DNA from: Verrucomicrobiota bacterium
GTDB lineage: Bacteria; Verrucomicrobiota; Verrucomicrobiia; Opitutales; UBA2995
Direction of reading: 5' to 3'
Assembly (NCBI GenBank): GCA_027622555.1
Contig: JAQBYJ010000002.1
Location: forward strand, 1-64,000
Length of the DNA: 64,000 nt
A model generated the notes under the pieces. The model was given only the letters and a program-made list of their open reading frames with translations. It had not been told where the DNA came from and searched no databases. Numbering within the stretch: the first letter of the stretch is position 1; each line of letters starts with the position of its first letter. Position numbers and translations under genes: made by a program. Positions 55,032 through 62,732 of this stretch are shown one piece after another.

Positions 55032-56561
55032 ATGAACCGTTGGGTGCCGCGTAAACCTCCATTCAAATTTTTTCGTTTTTTGTGTATTATTACATTGGTA
55101 GTTTCAATTACGGTTGAAGCTGAGGAAGCAGGATATCGCTTTGTATCCGTTCAAACGATGCTGGGGCCCTGTTGTACCGATCAAGGTAACGATCTGATAG
55201 TAGATTCCGATGGCGGGGTCCTCATTTCCGGTTCCCGGGGAGGTCTCGATCTGGATCGCGACGGTTCTGTGGATGTTCAAACATTTGGTTCACCTGATCC
55301 GTTGATCCTGAAGTGGTTTGAGGAAAACAAAAACGAAAAGGGTTGGGTCCAGGGACCCGGGGGACCCAAAGCAGATGCGGCTTATGGTGTTGCCTCAGAT
55401 CGCCAGCATGGAGTCTACGCCGTGGGTAATTTCAGCGAAAGTATGCGCATTGCAGGTGGTACCATTTTTTCAGCGGGCAAGATGGATGGATTTATTGTCC
55501 GCTACAACGCGACTGGAAAAACCTTATGGGCAAAACCGCTTGGCGGAGAAGACGCCGATGATTTTGTCGACATCGATAGTGATCAAGAGGGTAACAGTTT
55601 TATTATTGGAACCATAAGAGGAGCGGTGGACATTGACCGCGACGGTACGATTGATGCCACATCAATGGGTGAGTCCTCTGCTCTTCTCGCTTCCTTCGAT
55701 CCCAATGGAAACCTGCGTTGGGCGAAAGTGTTGGGAGGAGATGCCACCGTATCAGGACGGGCAATCCGACTGGGCGAACAAGGTGAAATTTATATCGGTG
55801 GTCACTACAGTAAGGGTGCGCTGGATTTGGATGGCGATGGTTCTCCGGACAGCCTGGGAATCAACAGTTCCAGCGAAAGCAGTGTTACTCCACAGACCGA
55901 TTTCAACAGCTTTTATGCTCAATTTGACTCATCCGGAAAAATGCTCTGGGTAAAAATTATTTCCGGACCGGCGATGCAAATTATCGGTTCTATGGCTGTA
56001 ACTGGAAACGGAGACTTGTTGGTGCTTGGTGGATTTACGGGTTCAACGGATTTGGACGACGATGGAAAAATCGACATGGAATTACAAAGCATGGGAGATC
56101 GAAAATACATGCATCACGCTGATGGAAACGCCTTTCTTATTCGTGCCAGCCCAATGGGAAAAACCATCTGGGCGCGTCAATTTTTCGCTTCACCCAGCCA
56201 TGTAACAGCAGACAAGACCCGGATCGTCATCACAGGAACCTATGCCAATGACCTCGACCTGGACGGTGACGGAATCCTTGAACGCGAAGCAGACCCCGAT
56301 GAAAGACTTGAAGGGTTTTCTGCTGTTCTGGATGATCAAGGACGAGTCAAACACGTGTTTACCATTGTGGGAGGAGATAGTGACGTAGCCAACGCGGCAG
56401 GATTTTCACCCGATGGAAACAAGCTCTATGTAACCGGCTACACCAGACTCGGTGCCGATTTTGATAATGACGGACAAATTGAAAGCGCTTCCGCTTGTCA
56501 CCAGCTTGGAGATCTCTTCCTTGTGGTCTATGATGTGACGGATAAAAAACAAGGTTTGTAG
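55032..56561 (+). CDS. Secreted calcium-loop beta-propeller protein
   Basis: About 509 residues from the ATG at 55032, which precedes a signal (FLCIITLVVSITVEAEE). Repeats of about 65 residues each contain GGxDLD(R/G)DGxxD calcium loops: LDLDRDGSVD, VDIDRDGTID, LDLDGDGSPD, LDDDGKID, LDLDGDGILE and FDNDGQIE, alternating with strand words such as IVRYNATGKTLWAKPLGG. This is an SBBP/propeller-type architecture with Ca-binding insertions. No active site is visible; likely an adhesin or scaffold. It lies 115 nt after the broken surface-protein gene and 107 nt before the amidase. Confidence 0.85.
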   Translation: MNRWVPRKPPFKFFRFLCIITLVVSITVEAEEAGYRFVSVQTMLGPCCTDQGNDLIVDSDGGVLISGSRGGLDLDRDGSVDVQTFGSPDPLILKWFEENKNEKGWVQGPGGPKADAAYGVASDRQHGVYAVGNFSESMRIAGGTIFSAGKMDGFIVRYNATGKTLWAKPLGGEDADDFVDIDSDQEGNSFIIGTIRGAVDIDRDGTIDATSMGESSALLASFDPNGNLRWAKVLGGDATVSGRAIRLGEQGEIYIGGHYSKGALDLDGDGSPDSLGINSSSESSVTPQTDFNSFYAQFDSSGKMLWVKIISGPAMQIIGSMAVTGNGDLLVLGGFTGSTDLDDDGKIDMELQSMGDRKYMHHADGNAFLIRASPMGKTIWARQFFASPSHVTADKTRIVITGTYANDLDLDGDGILEREADPDERLEGFSAVLDDQGRVKHVFTIVGGDSDVANAAGFSPDGNKLYVTGYTRLGADFDNDGQIESASACHQLGDLFLVVYDVTDKKQGL

Positions 56562-56668
56562 AAAACGTCGATGTTGAGCTTCCACTAGCCCAAATACAGT
56601 TCACGTTCACCGTTCCAGCCCAACAACCTGATCTTGATAAAATCATCGGGTCATTCTAACAATGGAGC

Positions 56669-58453
56669 ATGCCAAAGTTAAATGCTACGCTAAACCGCCG
56701 CCATTTCATCACCGCCACTGGAGCCAGTCTGGGACTTCTGGTTGGCGGTTGTAAACCCAAAGCGGACAACCTGCCCGCTGCGGATATCAAACCAGAAGAA
56801 GAAACGACTCCGAAGGTCGTATCGACTCCGGTCAATGAAACGGTTTCCAAACCAACCCACGCGGTCGAGGAACTCTTGGACATCGACTATACGGAAAAAG
56901 AGTGGGACCAACTGCTGACGGGCTTTGACGACCAGATCGACCTATTGAGGAAAACCAGAGCCCTAAACCACCCGAATTCCCTCGCTCCGGCACAAGTGTT
57001 TGATCCCCGACTGCCGGGAGTGAAATACAATTCAGACAACGACGTTTTCCGTTTGGCGGCCAAATCGAGCAACTTACCAACAAACCAAGAGGACATCGCT
57101 TTCGCACCCGCCACTCAACTAAGTCATTGGATTCAATCCAAACAGATATCGAGTCTCGAACTTACCGAGCTCTACCTTCAACGCATTCAGAAGCACAATC
57201 CAACCCTGCAATGTTTCATTACGGTAACTGCGGACCTGGCACGACAACAGGCACAACAGGCCGATGAGGAAATCCAAAGCGGAAAATACCGCGGACCACT
57301 TCATGGGCTACCATACGGATTGAAGGATCTTTTCGACACCAAAGGAATTTCCACGACCTGGGGAGCTGCTCCTTATAAAGAAAACGTTCCTGAGTCAGAT
57401 GCCCACATAGTCAAAAAACTTCGGGATGTCGGCGCAGTATTGTTGGGTAAAACCAGCTGCGGAGCCCTGGCGTATGGAGACATCTGGTACGGCGGCGTAA
57501 CGCGTAATCCGTGGGATACGCGAGAAGGCTCATCGGGCTCGAGCGCAGGTTCGGCTTCCGCAACCGCCGCTGGCCTGGTCGCTTTTTCCATCGGAACTGA
57601 AACACTGGGTTCAATCGTCAGCCCTTCAGTCAGATGCGGAGTGACGGGATTGCGCCCGACATTTGGACGGGTCGGAAGATCCGGTGGCATGACTCTCTGT
57701 TGGAGCCTCGACAAAATTGGCGCCATTTGTAAATCGGTCGAAGATACCGCATTGGTCCTCAAGGCAATCAATGGAATCGACTCCGACGACGCATCCTCCA
57801 TTCCAACGGAATTCGGCTACGATCTGGGCATCGATTTAACCCAACTTCGGGTTGGCTACGATCCACTGTTCTTCAGCGATCAAGAAAAACATGCGGTCAA
57901 CCGTGAGGTGCTGGAGTCCTTGAAAACCATCGGGGTACAATTACATGAGATAACACTTCCTGCAAGGGATGCCGAGCCACTCATGCTACAACTCGATGTC
58001 GAAGCTGCGGCAGCATTCGAAGAACTTACCCTTTCAAACCGGGATGATGAGCTTCGTTGGCAGGTAGATAAAGCCTGGCCAAACAGTTTTCGGCAGGCCC
58101 GGTTAGTCCCAGCCGTGGATTACATTCAAGCCGATCGCCTCAGGCGCTTGTTCATGCAAGACATGCATATGCTTTTCCAGGAGGTAGATGTTATTATCGG
58201 AGACAACTTTGGCGGCGGAATGTTGAGAATCACCAATTTCACCGGACACCCTCAACTCACGCTACCCTGCGGATTTTCAGATCGAAAGATTCAAACAGCC
58301 TTTGAAGAAACGAAAGTAGTCGAAGGAGAAATGGGGAATTTTCCAGCAAGTATTGGCTTGTGGGGTACACTCTTTGGTGAAGGTAAATTACTTGCCCTGG
58401 GACACGCTCTGGAAGAACAGATGAATGTGAATTCGAAAAGACCGTCGCTTTGA
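56669..58453 (+). CDS. Amidase-signature hydrolase, exported lipoprotein
   Basis: 594 residues. A TAT-like lipoprotein signal (LNRRHFITATGASLGLLVGGC) is followed by an acidic linker to about residue 150. The amidase signature domain carries the catalytic Lys in LPYGLKDLFDTKG and the Ser-cisSer pair in REGSSGSSAGSASATAAG, then GTETLGSIVSPS and GLRPTFGRVGRSGGM. It should cleave an amide outside the cytoplasm. Similar exported amidases in this phylum have unknown substrates. Sequence is complete with no defect. Confidence 0.92.
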   Translation: MPKLNATLNRRHFITATGASLGLLVGGCKPKADNLPAADIKPEEETTPKVVSTPVNETVSKPTHAVEELLDIDYTEKEWDQLLTGFDDQIDLLRKTRALNHPNSLAPAQVFDPRLPGVKYNSDNDVFRLAAKSSNLPTNQEDIAFAPATQLSHWIQSKQISSLELTELYLQRIQKHNPTLQCFITVTADLARQQAQQADEEIQSGKYRGPLHGLPYGLKDLFDTKGISTTWGAAPYKENVPESDAHIVKKLRDVGAVLLGKTSCGALAYGDIWYGGVTRNPWDTREGSSGSSAGSASATAAGLVAFSIGTETLGSIVSPSVRCGVTGLRPTFGRVGRSGGMTLCWSLDKIGAICKSVEDTALVLKAINGIDSDDASSIPTEFGYDLGIDLTQLRVGYDPLFFSDQEKHAVNREVLESLKTIGVQLHEITLPARDAEPLMLQLDVEAAAAFEELTLSNRDDELRWQVDKAWPNSFRQARLVPAVDYIQADRLRRLFMQDMHMLFQEVDVIIGDNFGGGMLRITNFTGHPQLTLPCGFSDRKIQTAFEETKVVEGEMGNFPASIGLWGTLFGEGKLLALGHALEEQMNVNSKRPSL

Positions 58454-58682
58454 CATGATCAAATCCAGGCCCTCGGTTTTAATAGAACAGGCAATAGCCG
58501 CAAAAGAGCGCAAAGAGCACAAAAACAGTATTTCGCCGGGAACGCCAATCCCCAGATTTGCATTTTTGGAAGACTGCATGATCTCACGATCATGAGACCA
58601 AGGAGAAGTCAGTAGGTGAGTTTTTGAAACCAATCAGACGATTCATTACCCGCCATTCAGATTCCAGATATCCGACCTAGAT
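58454..58682. other. Spacer with phrase-like repeat and small inverted repeat
   Basis: Contains the imperfect tandem CCGCAAAAGAGCGCAAAGAG at 58498-58517, continuing into CACAAAAAC, and the inverted pair CATGATCTCACGATCATG near 58575. No gene. Confidence 0.5.
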
Positions 58683-59042
58683 TTAGTAGGGAACGCGAAC
58701 ATCGGGCCACACGCTCTTAAAGTCTTTTGTATTTCTGGATACCAGCATGCAACCCTCGACTCTTGCCGTTGCGTAAACGATGGCATCTGGCACTTTGAGC
58801 CGATGATCCCGCCGCAGTTGGATGGTCATGTCTGCAACTTCCGTTGATAACCCGACCACTTCAAGTGATGAGAGGAAGCCTCGAATTATGTTTTCCTCCT
58901 CAGGCTCATAAGCACCCGCCAATACCTCGATATAGGTAACCACACTGATAAGACGGGTCTGATAAAGCGAAAGCTCTTTGGATGCGGCTTCGATCCCATT
59001 CAGATAATCAATCAGGATATTCGTATCAAAAACGGCCTTCAT
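58683..59042 (-). CDS. vapC: PIN-domain ribonuclease toxin (VapC-like)
   Basis: 119 residues from the ATG at 59042. PIN-domain acidic residues: Asp in VFDTNILIDYL, Glu in VVTYIEVLAG, Asp in KVPDAIVYATA, and an Asp in SRNTKDFKSV. VapC toxins cleave RNA (often tRNA) with Mg ions and are held inactive by the partner. The start overlaps the antitoxin stop (TGATG), so translation is coupled. Confidence 0.9.
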   Translation of the reverse strand: MKAVFDTNILIDYLNGIEAASKELSLYQTRLISVVTYIEVLAGAYEPEEENIIRGFLSSLEVVGLSTEVADMTIQLRRDHRLKVPDAIVYATARVEGCMLVSRNTKDFKSVWPDVRVPY

Positions 59043-59275
59043 CACCTATCCCACTCAGACCGCAGACTTTCCTGATACTCCAATCCATCACGGCCCCTTT
59101 TCTTCCATAAGCCAAAGGCGGCATCCGATGCGGGCAGGGATTTCTGTTGTAAATACTCCGCTATCGCCTCGCGGATCAAGGCTGCCCGGGAACGCTTTTG
59201 CATGCGACCGACACGATCAAGGCTTTCAATAACCTCATCCGGAACTTCTATGATAGTTCTCATTTGAGTCATCAT
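59042..59275 (-). CDS. vapB: Ribbon-helix-helix antitoxin (VapB/CopG-like)
   Basis: 77 residues. The N-terminal ribbon-helix-helix (MRTIIEVPDEVIESLDRVG, then RSRAALIREAIAEYLQQK) binds DNA as a dimer; the C-terminal half should wrap the PIN toxin. Possible starts at 59275, 59272 or 59263; the last begins MRTIIEV. Upstream of the toxin gene, as usual for VapBC. Confidence 0.87.
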   Translation of the reverse strand: MMTQMRTIIEVPDEVIESLDRVGRMQKRSRAALIREAIAEYLQQKSLPASDAAFGLWKKRGRDGLEYQESLRSEWDR

Positions 59276-59389
59276 GCACCGTCATCACATAAAAGCAAGT
59301 GGTTTTTCAAGAGGAAAAAAACGGCCATATTGGAGAGTTCAATGCTCCTTCCCGCTTAATTATCTTTCAGATCCATTCACCTCAAAGAG

Positions 59390-59479
59390 TCACTCCTCTC
59401 CACCTGCAAACTGCAGTTTGAAAAACGCCCGGGGTGCCAGAGAGGTATAGTCAATATCCAGGTAGTCACCGGAAAGCTG
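59390..59479 (-). pseudogene. C-terminal tail of a lost secreted protein, tail 1
   Basis: On the minus strand this reads LSGDYLDIDYTSLAPRAFFK and ends with LQFAGGEE and a stop. It is homologous to tail 2 at 61388-61470. Such FFKLxF endings are typical of secreted verrucomicrobial proteins. The upstream coding part is missing; the sequence instead enters the repeat element at 59480. Confidence 0.65.
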
Positions 59480-59692
59480 AGGGGGAGCGTACGGGGTCGG
59501 GGGGAGCGTACGGGGTCGTGTCTCGATTTTTGATAGATAATCTTAAAAGAAATCTAAATTTGAGGTGTTCAGCCAGGCGAATCTCATTTGTCAAGAATCG
59601 AGACATGACCCTGTTGTCACTCCTATGACCCTGTTGTCACTCCTGTTGTCACTCTCCTGTTGTCACTCTCTGTTGTCACTCTGTCCCATTCA
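59480..59692. mobile_element. Small non-coding element with ragged tandem ends, copy 1
   Basis: A core of about 120 nt (59500-59620) has 2 mismatches against 61482-61601. It contains sub-terminal inverted repeats, TGTCTCGATTTTTGATA at the left and TGTCAAGAATCGAGACA at the right. The left end is duplicated in tandem (GGGGGAGCGTACGGGGTCG twice), and the right end is repeated five times in shortening form, TGTTGTCAC plus two to five nt. No protein is encoded. It looks like a MITE or REP-derived element, and probably depends on a transposase elsewhere. Confidence 0.7.
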
Positions 59693-59698
59693 GTTTGT

Positions 59699-60724
59699 TC
59701 ATGAAGTCAAATCGGAATTGGTTTGTTTTAGAGCGTAGCGTCCAGTCTTCTTTCCGCCGATCTTTTCGACGATGCCGGCATCTATCAGAGGACGCAGGAG
59801 ATTCATGGCACCTTGCCGGGATACCGCAAGGGCTTCCCATAGCTCAGCGGGAGCGAGGCTGCCGTGGTCCCTAAGCAGGTTGAGCAACTGTTCCTGCCTG
59901 GGGCGTAAAACGAGTTTTTCCTGAGATTGGATGTTGAACGCCTGAACACGCAGCCACACTTTCACGAGAGTCTGCCTTATTCCTTCAGCCGAGTATTCCA
60001 ACCATCCCGAAAGGTCCTCGCCGGACTTCCGAGGGGCGTCTAGGGCGGAATAATAGGCCGGGCGGTTCTCCCAGTAATATTCATCCACCGAAAAGATGTG
60101 ATGGCTGTCGAAGCCACGCCGGTACAGTTCCCACAGGGCCAGTGCCCGACCTGTGCGGCCGTTGCCATCGGCAAAGGGGTGTATGGTTTCAAATCGGTGG
60201 TGGAGTATAGCCGAGCTCAACACTGGTGAAAGCTTCGTGGACCGGGTGTTCCACCATTCCAGAAGTTCAAACATCAGGCCCGAAACCTCGGCAGCAGCAG
60301 GCGGCATATGTTTGCCCACCCGAACCCCAATAGTCCGGTACGTTCCTGCATCACCCTGATCCATTACCCCATCGGCTAGTATCCGGTGCAGCTCAAACAG
60401 CTCTTCGTGCCGAATCTTTTTTATATTCGCCTGGTTTTCAACAAATCGCAATCCGACAAAATAGTTTAGCACTTCGCGTCGGGAACGGCTGTCTGTAGCA
60501 GTAAGCTCCCGACCTTCCTCCAGAGCTCGCACTTGCGTAAGCGTCAGCGGATTCCCTTCGATAGCGGTAGACGCATGAACGTTACGCGTGCGCGTGTCTT
60601 TCTGCAAGGCGGGTATCCACGAAAGCTCCACCGTCGCACCCTGTATGCGCTCTCGCAGCGCAGCGATTTCCTCCACCAGCGACAACAGCTGTGAAGTGAT
60701 AGAGAACAGGGGTTCGTAGGGCAT
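59699..60724 (-). CDS. Fic-domain protein with C-terminal winged helix
   Basis: About 341 residues from the ATG at 60724. The N-terminal helix contains an inhibitory-type (S/T)xxxEGN motif, STAIEGNPLTL. The Fic motif HPFADGNGRTGRALALW has the catalytic His and phosphate loop. The C-terminal 70 residues form a helix-turn-helix (LLRDHGSLAPAELWEALAVS, RQGAMNLLRPLIDAG). Fic enzymes AMPylate or otherwise modify proteins; this architecture (Fic plus HTH) is often autoregulated. Direct 11-nt repeats lie just upstream of the start. Confidence 0.9.
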   Translation of the reverse strand: MPYEPLFSITSQLLSLVEEIAALRERIQGATVELSWIPALQKDTRTRNVHASTAIEGNPLTLTQVRALEEGRELTATDSRSRREVLNYFVGLRFVENQANIKKIRHEELFELHRILADGVMDQGDAGTYRTIGVRVGKHMPPAAAEVSGLMFELLEWWNTRSTKLSPVLSSAILHHRFETIHPFADGNGRTGRALALWELYRRGFDSHHIFSVDEYYWENRPAYYSALDAPRKSGEDLSGWLEYSAEGIRQTLVKVWLRVQAFNIQSQEKLVLRPRQEQLLNLLRDHGSLAPAELWEALAVSRQGAMNLLRPLIDAGIVEKIGGKKTGRYALKQTNSDLTS

Positions 60725-60729
60725 GAAAT

Positions 60730-60762
60730 AAGTCAACCGTAAGTCAACTTATATGTCAAGTC
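60730..60762 (-). promoter_or_regulatory. Three 11-nt direct repeats upstream of fic (candidate operator)
   Basis: AAGTCAACCGT at 60730, AAGTCAACTTA at 60741 and TATGTCAAGTC at 60752 (plus-strand letters) are spaced exactly 11 nt, one helical turn, just 5 nt above the start codon. This is a good candidate binding site for the protein's own HTH domain. Confidence 0.55.
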
Positions 60763-60922
60763 CTCAGAGTTCCGTAAGCACCTCATGTTTCATTCCCGGG
60801 CTCTATCCCAAAGTAATTCTGAAGAACGGCTGGTGGCGAAGTTGCTATTATCAATCTCTAACAGATCTTCATTGAGTGTGTATCGGATTGATTCCAATGC
60901 AGTCCAAGTCGGTATATTGGAG

Positions 60923-61067
60923 CTAATCTGACAGCTTTGGAATCTGCGCCAGCGCGCCATTCGCTTCCATGCGTCTTACATTAGCCAATTGCTCTGCCAT
61001 GTCCGTCTCCACTATGTCCATGATCGCGATAAATTCCGGATCACTTCGAAGTGGGTCTCTTCTGGCA
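60923..61067 (-). pseudogene. C-terminal tail of a lost protein (TPR/cyclase-like ending)
   Basis: The minus strand reads DPLRSDPEFIAIMDIVETDM, then EQLANVRRMEANGALAQIPK, and stops at 60923. This fits the tail seen at the end of TPR/WD-repeat signalling proteins (LRxDPxF..). No start or upstream body remains; it runs straight into a different fragment at 61051. Confidence 0.5.
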
Positions 61068-61260
61068 GCACAACGGCAAGAACTTTGCCGCGGAATTTAA
61101 ATACGGTGACGCCCCCCGACGCAGCAAGGCAATGACCGCGGCACTCAACGATCTCAAGCTCGACCATTTCTGGATCATCTACCCAGGGGCTCAAAGCTAC
61201 CCCGTGGGCGAGAAGATCATCGTTCAATCCATTTCCGAGATCCAATCCATTTTCATCTGA
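61051..61260 (+). pseudogene. 3' fragment of a DUF4143-type AAA ATPase
   Basis: The plus strand encodes FWQHNGKNFAAEFKYGDAPR followed by SKAMTAALNDLKLDHFWIIY and ends normally. This is the C-terminal nuclease-like part of ATP-binding DUF4143 proteins. No ATPase domain precedes it. It abuts the fragment of 60923-61067 in the opposite orientation, so at least one deletion joined them. Confidence 0.65.
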
Positions 61261-61387
61261 TCAAAGTAGAGTAGCAGATTTTATTACATCCGCTTTAAGT
61301 GCCCACATCGGGATAAATTGGTTAACGGCCATCAAAAATATCCAGTCCACATTTGTGGTCCAAAAAACCTCACCCAAAAGTCACCAC

Positions 61388-61470
61388 TTATTCTCCTCCC
61401 CCACCGTCCGAGAAGACCACCTTGAAAAATGCCCCGGGAGCTAAGGTGCTGAAGTCGATCTCCAGGAAGT
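61388..61470 (-). pseudogene. C-terminal tail of a lost secreted protein, tail 2
   Basis: The minus strand reads LSGDFLEIDFSTLAPGAFFK and ends VVFSDGGGGE plus stop. It is the counterpart of tail 1. At the nucleotide level the tails differ at roughly one in five positions, while the adjoining element copies are almost identical. Confidence 0.65.
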
Positions 61471-61645
61471 CGCCGGAAAGCTGAGGGGGAGCGTACGGGG
61501 TCGTGTCTCGATTCTTGATAGATAATCTTAAAAGAAATCTAAATTTGAGGTGTTCAGCCAGGCGAATCTCATTTGTCAAGAATAGAGACATGACCCTGTT
61601 GTCACCTGCATGACCCTGTTGTCACCTGCTCTGTTGTCACCTGCT
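61471..61645. mobile_element. Small non-coding element with ragged tandem end, copy 2
   Basis: Second copy of the element at 59480-59692. The left end is single here. The right end is repeated three times, as TGTTGTCACCTGC, which includes about five nt of the neighbouring gene fragment. The element disrupts a sigma-factor fragment that starts at 61753. Confidence 0.7.
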
Positions 61646-61753
61646 GGACATGAGTGAGTGAGAAAGTAAGCGGAGTTCCTGATAGATTTCCTCGTACAGC
61701 TGGTCGCTTGGTACGGTGTCTTCTTCACTGTCAGAGGGAGACGCTTTATCCAT
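61637..61753 (-). pseudogene. 5' stump of an ECF-type RNA polymerase sigma factor
   Basis: An ATG-started 38-codon frame (MDKASPSDSEEDTVP..., then QLYEEIYQELRLLSHSLMSS) matches the start of ECF sigma factors of the Sig-70_X6 type, where the segment YxELRxLA normally continues through about 150 more residues. It stops at 61637 where the element begins. So this sigma gene was cut by the element or by a linked deletion. Confidence 0.55.
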
Positions 61754-61860
61754 CAAAAGAAGAGTGTGGAGTTTTAGAACCTCCCTTCAATACGAAATGT
61801 TAGCTCGGAGGTGGAAGATCGGAGATGGAAGACAGAATGGTGTAGGAGTGTCGTGAAACG

Positions 61861-61905
61861 GGACATGGGGCGAAGGACATGGGGCGAAGGGCATGGGGCG
61901 AGGGG
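61861..61905. repeat. Short tandem repeat, CATGGGGCGAAGGA unit
   Basis: Three imperfect 14-15 nt units (GACATGGGGCGAAG, GACATGGGGCGAAG, GGCATGGGGCGAGG). The surrounding 61754-61972 has no supported gene. Confidence 0.75.
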
Positions 61906-61972
61906 GCTAGCAACGGCGTAGTTTTTAAGCACTTCCTCCTTCTCTTCGATACGGCGCGACATGTATCTTCGC

Positions 61973-62350
61973 TCACCAATCCAGACGCCGGACACCTTTA
62001 ACCCTATCGAAATGGTGATCCCGGCTAACGATTTTCATCTTGTGCTGTCGAACCAATGCGGCAATCCAACAATCGTTTGCCGGAATGGGAGTCCCGGCTG
62101 TTTTCAGCTCGCGTCGGATATCCGCATAGTGTGGAAGCGTGTCCATTCCAGGAGAAAGCACCTCCACCTTTTCAAGCAACAAGGTTAACCATCGAGTAAG
62201 CTCTTTTTGCTTCCTAGAAACGTTTATGCCGTATTGATATTCTCCAAGACTTATCAAAGTAACATACAGACGGGGAGCACTCATAATTTGCTCGATCAAT
62301 TGGTCATCTTTCTCAGCAAGCGCTGAAAGTGCATTGGTATCCAGAATCAT
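61973..62350 (-). CDS. vapC: PIN-domain ribonuclease toxin (VapC-like), second module
   Basis: 125 residues from the ATG at 62350. PIN acidic residues: Asp in MILDTNALSAL, Glu in LISLGEYQYG, Asp in IPANDCWIAAL, and Asp in SRDHHFDRVKG. The start overlaps the antitoxin stop as ATGA. A GTG six nt upstream is possible. Likely RNase toxin; differs from the first VapC in sequence. Confidence 0.9.
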   Translation of the reverse strand: MILDTNALSALAEKDDQLIEQIMSAPRLYVTLISLGEYQYGINVSRKQKELTRWLTLLLEKVEVLSPGMDTLPHYADIRRELKTAGTPIPANDCWIAALVRQHKMKIVSRDHHFDRVKGVRRLDW

Positions 62351-62601
62351 TTCCACATGTCTGGATCGATTGAACGAAAGTCATTGCTCCCAATCACCTT
62401 GTTCAAGTCTCTGGATGCCTGCTTGGAAATGCTCGGAAGACTGTCAAGCCAGTCACTCACATTGGAAGAAGAGGCTTCATCCTCTTTCAATGCCCGCTCA
62501 AGACTTTCCTCGACATAGCGGCTCAAAGGCTGGCCACGTAACGCTGCTCTGGCCTTCGCTCGACGAACTAATTCATCGCTCATTATTAACGTGGTTTTCA
62601 T
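62347..62601 (-). CDS. vapB: Antitoxin of the second VapBC module
   Basis: 84 residues from the ATG at 62601; the longer frame is rejected because the palindromic operator lies inside it. N-terminal ribbon-helix-helix (MKTTLIMSDELVRRAKARAA, then PLSRYVEESLERALKEDE), then an acidic C-terminal part ending near the toxin start. Stop and toxin start overlap. Confidence 0.85.
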   Translation of the reverse strand: MKTTLIMSDELVRRAKARAALRGQPLSRYVEESLERALKEDEASSSNVSDWLDSLPSISKQASRDLNKVIGSNDFRSIDPDMWK

Positions 62602-62605
62602 TATT

Positions 62606-62628
62606 CCGTATTTACGGTTTATCCGTAA
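62606..62628 (-). promoter_or_regulatory. Overlapping CCGTA/TACGG palindromes at the second vapBC start (candidate operator)
   Basis: Plus-strand CCGTA-TT-TACGG (62606-62617) shares a half-site with TTACGG-N5-CCGTAA (62612-62628). The three half-sites sit 5-27 nt above the antitoxin start, the usual place for VapB autorepression. Confidence 0.6.
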
Positions 62629-62732
62629 CAATGTCAAGTTATCAAACGAGCACAAATGCAATTCCTTTTCTCTCACGGAGGTCACGGAGATTTTTTGAAC
62701 AGATCCTCTATTTCCTTTTCACGCCTTGGAAT

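Noticed and set aside
59434-59628. 64-residue protein inside element copy 1
   Set aside because: The frame is made of the repeat core and flanking tail and is not kept in the second copy.
59600-59692. Repeated TGTTGTCAC units considered as a CRISPR array
   Set aside because: Units are under 15 nt, shorten stepwise, have no spacers of constant length and no cas gene is in the window.
61388-61591. 67-residue full gene on the minus strand across element copy 2
   Set aside because: Only the last 28 residues look like real protein; the N-terminal part is element sequence.
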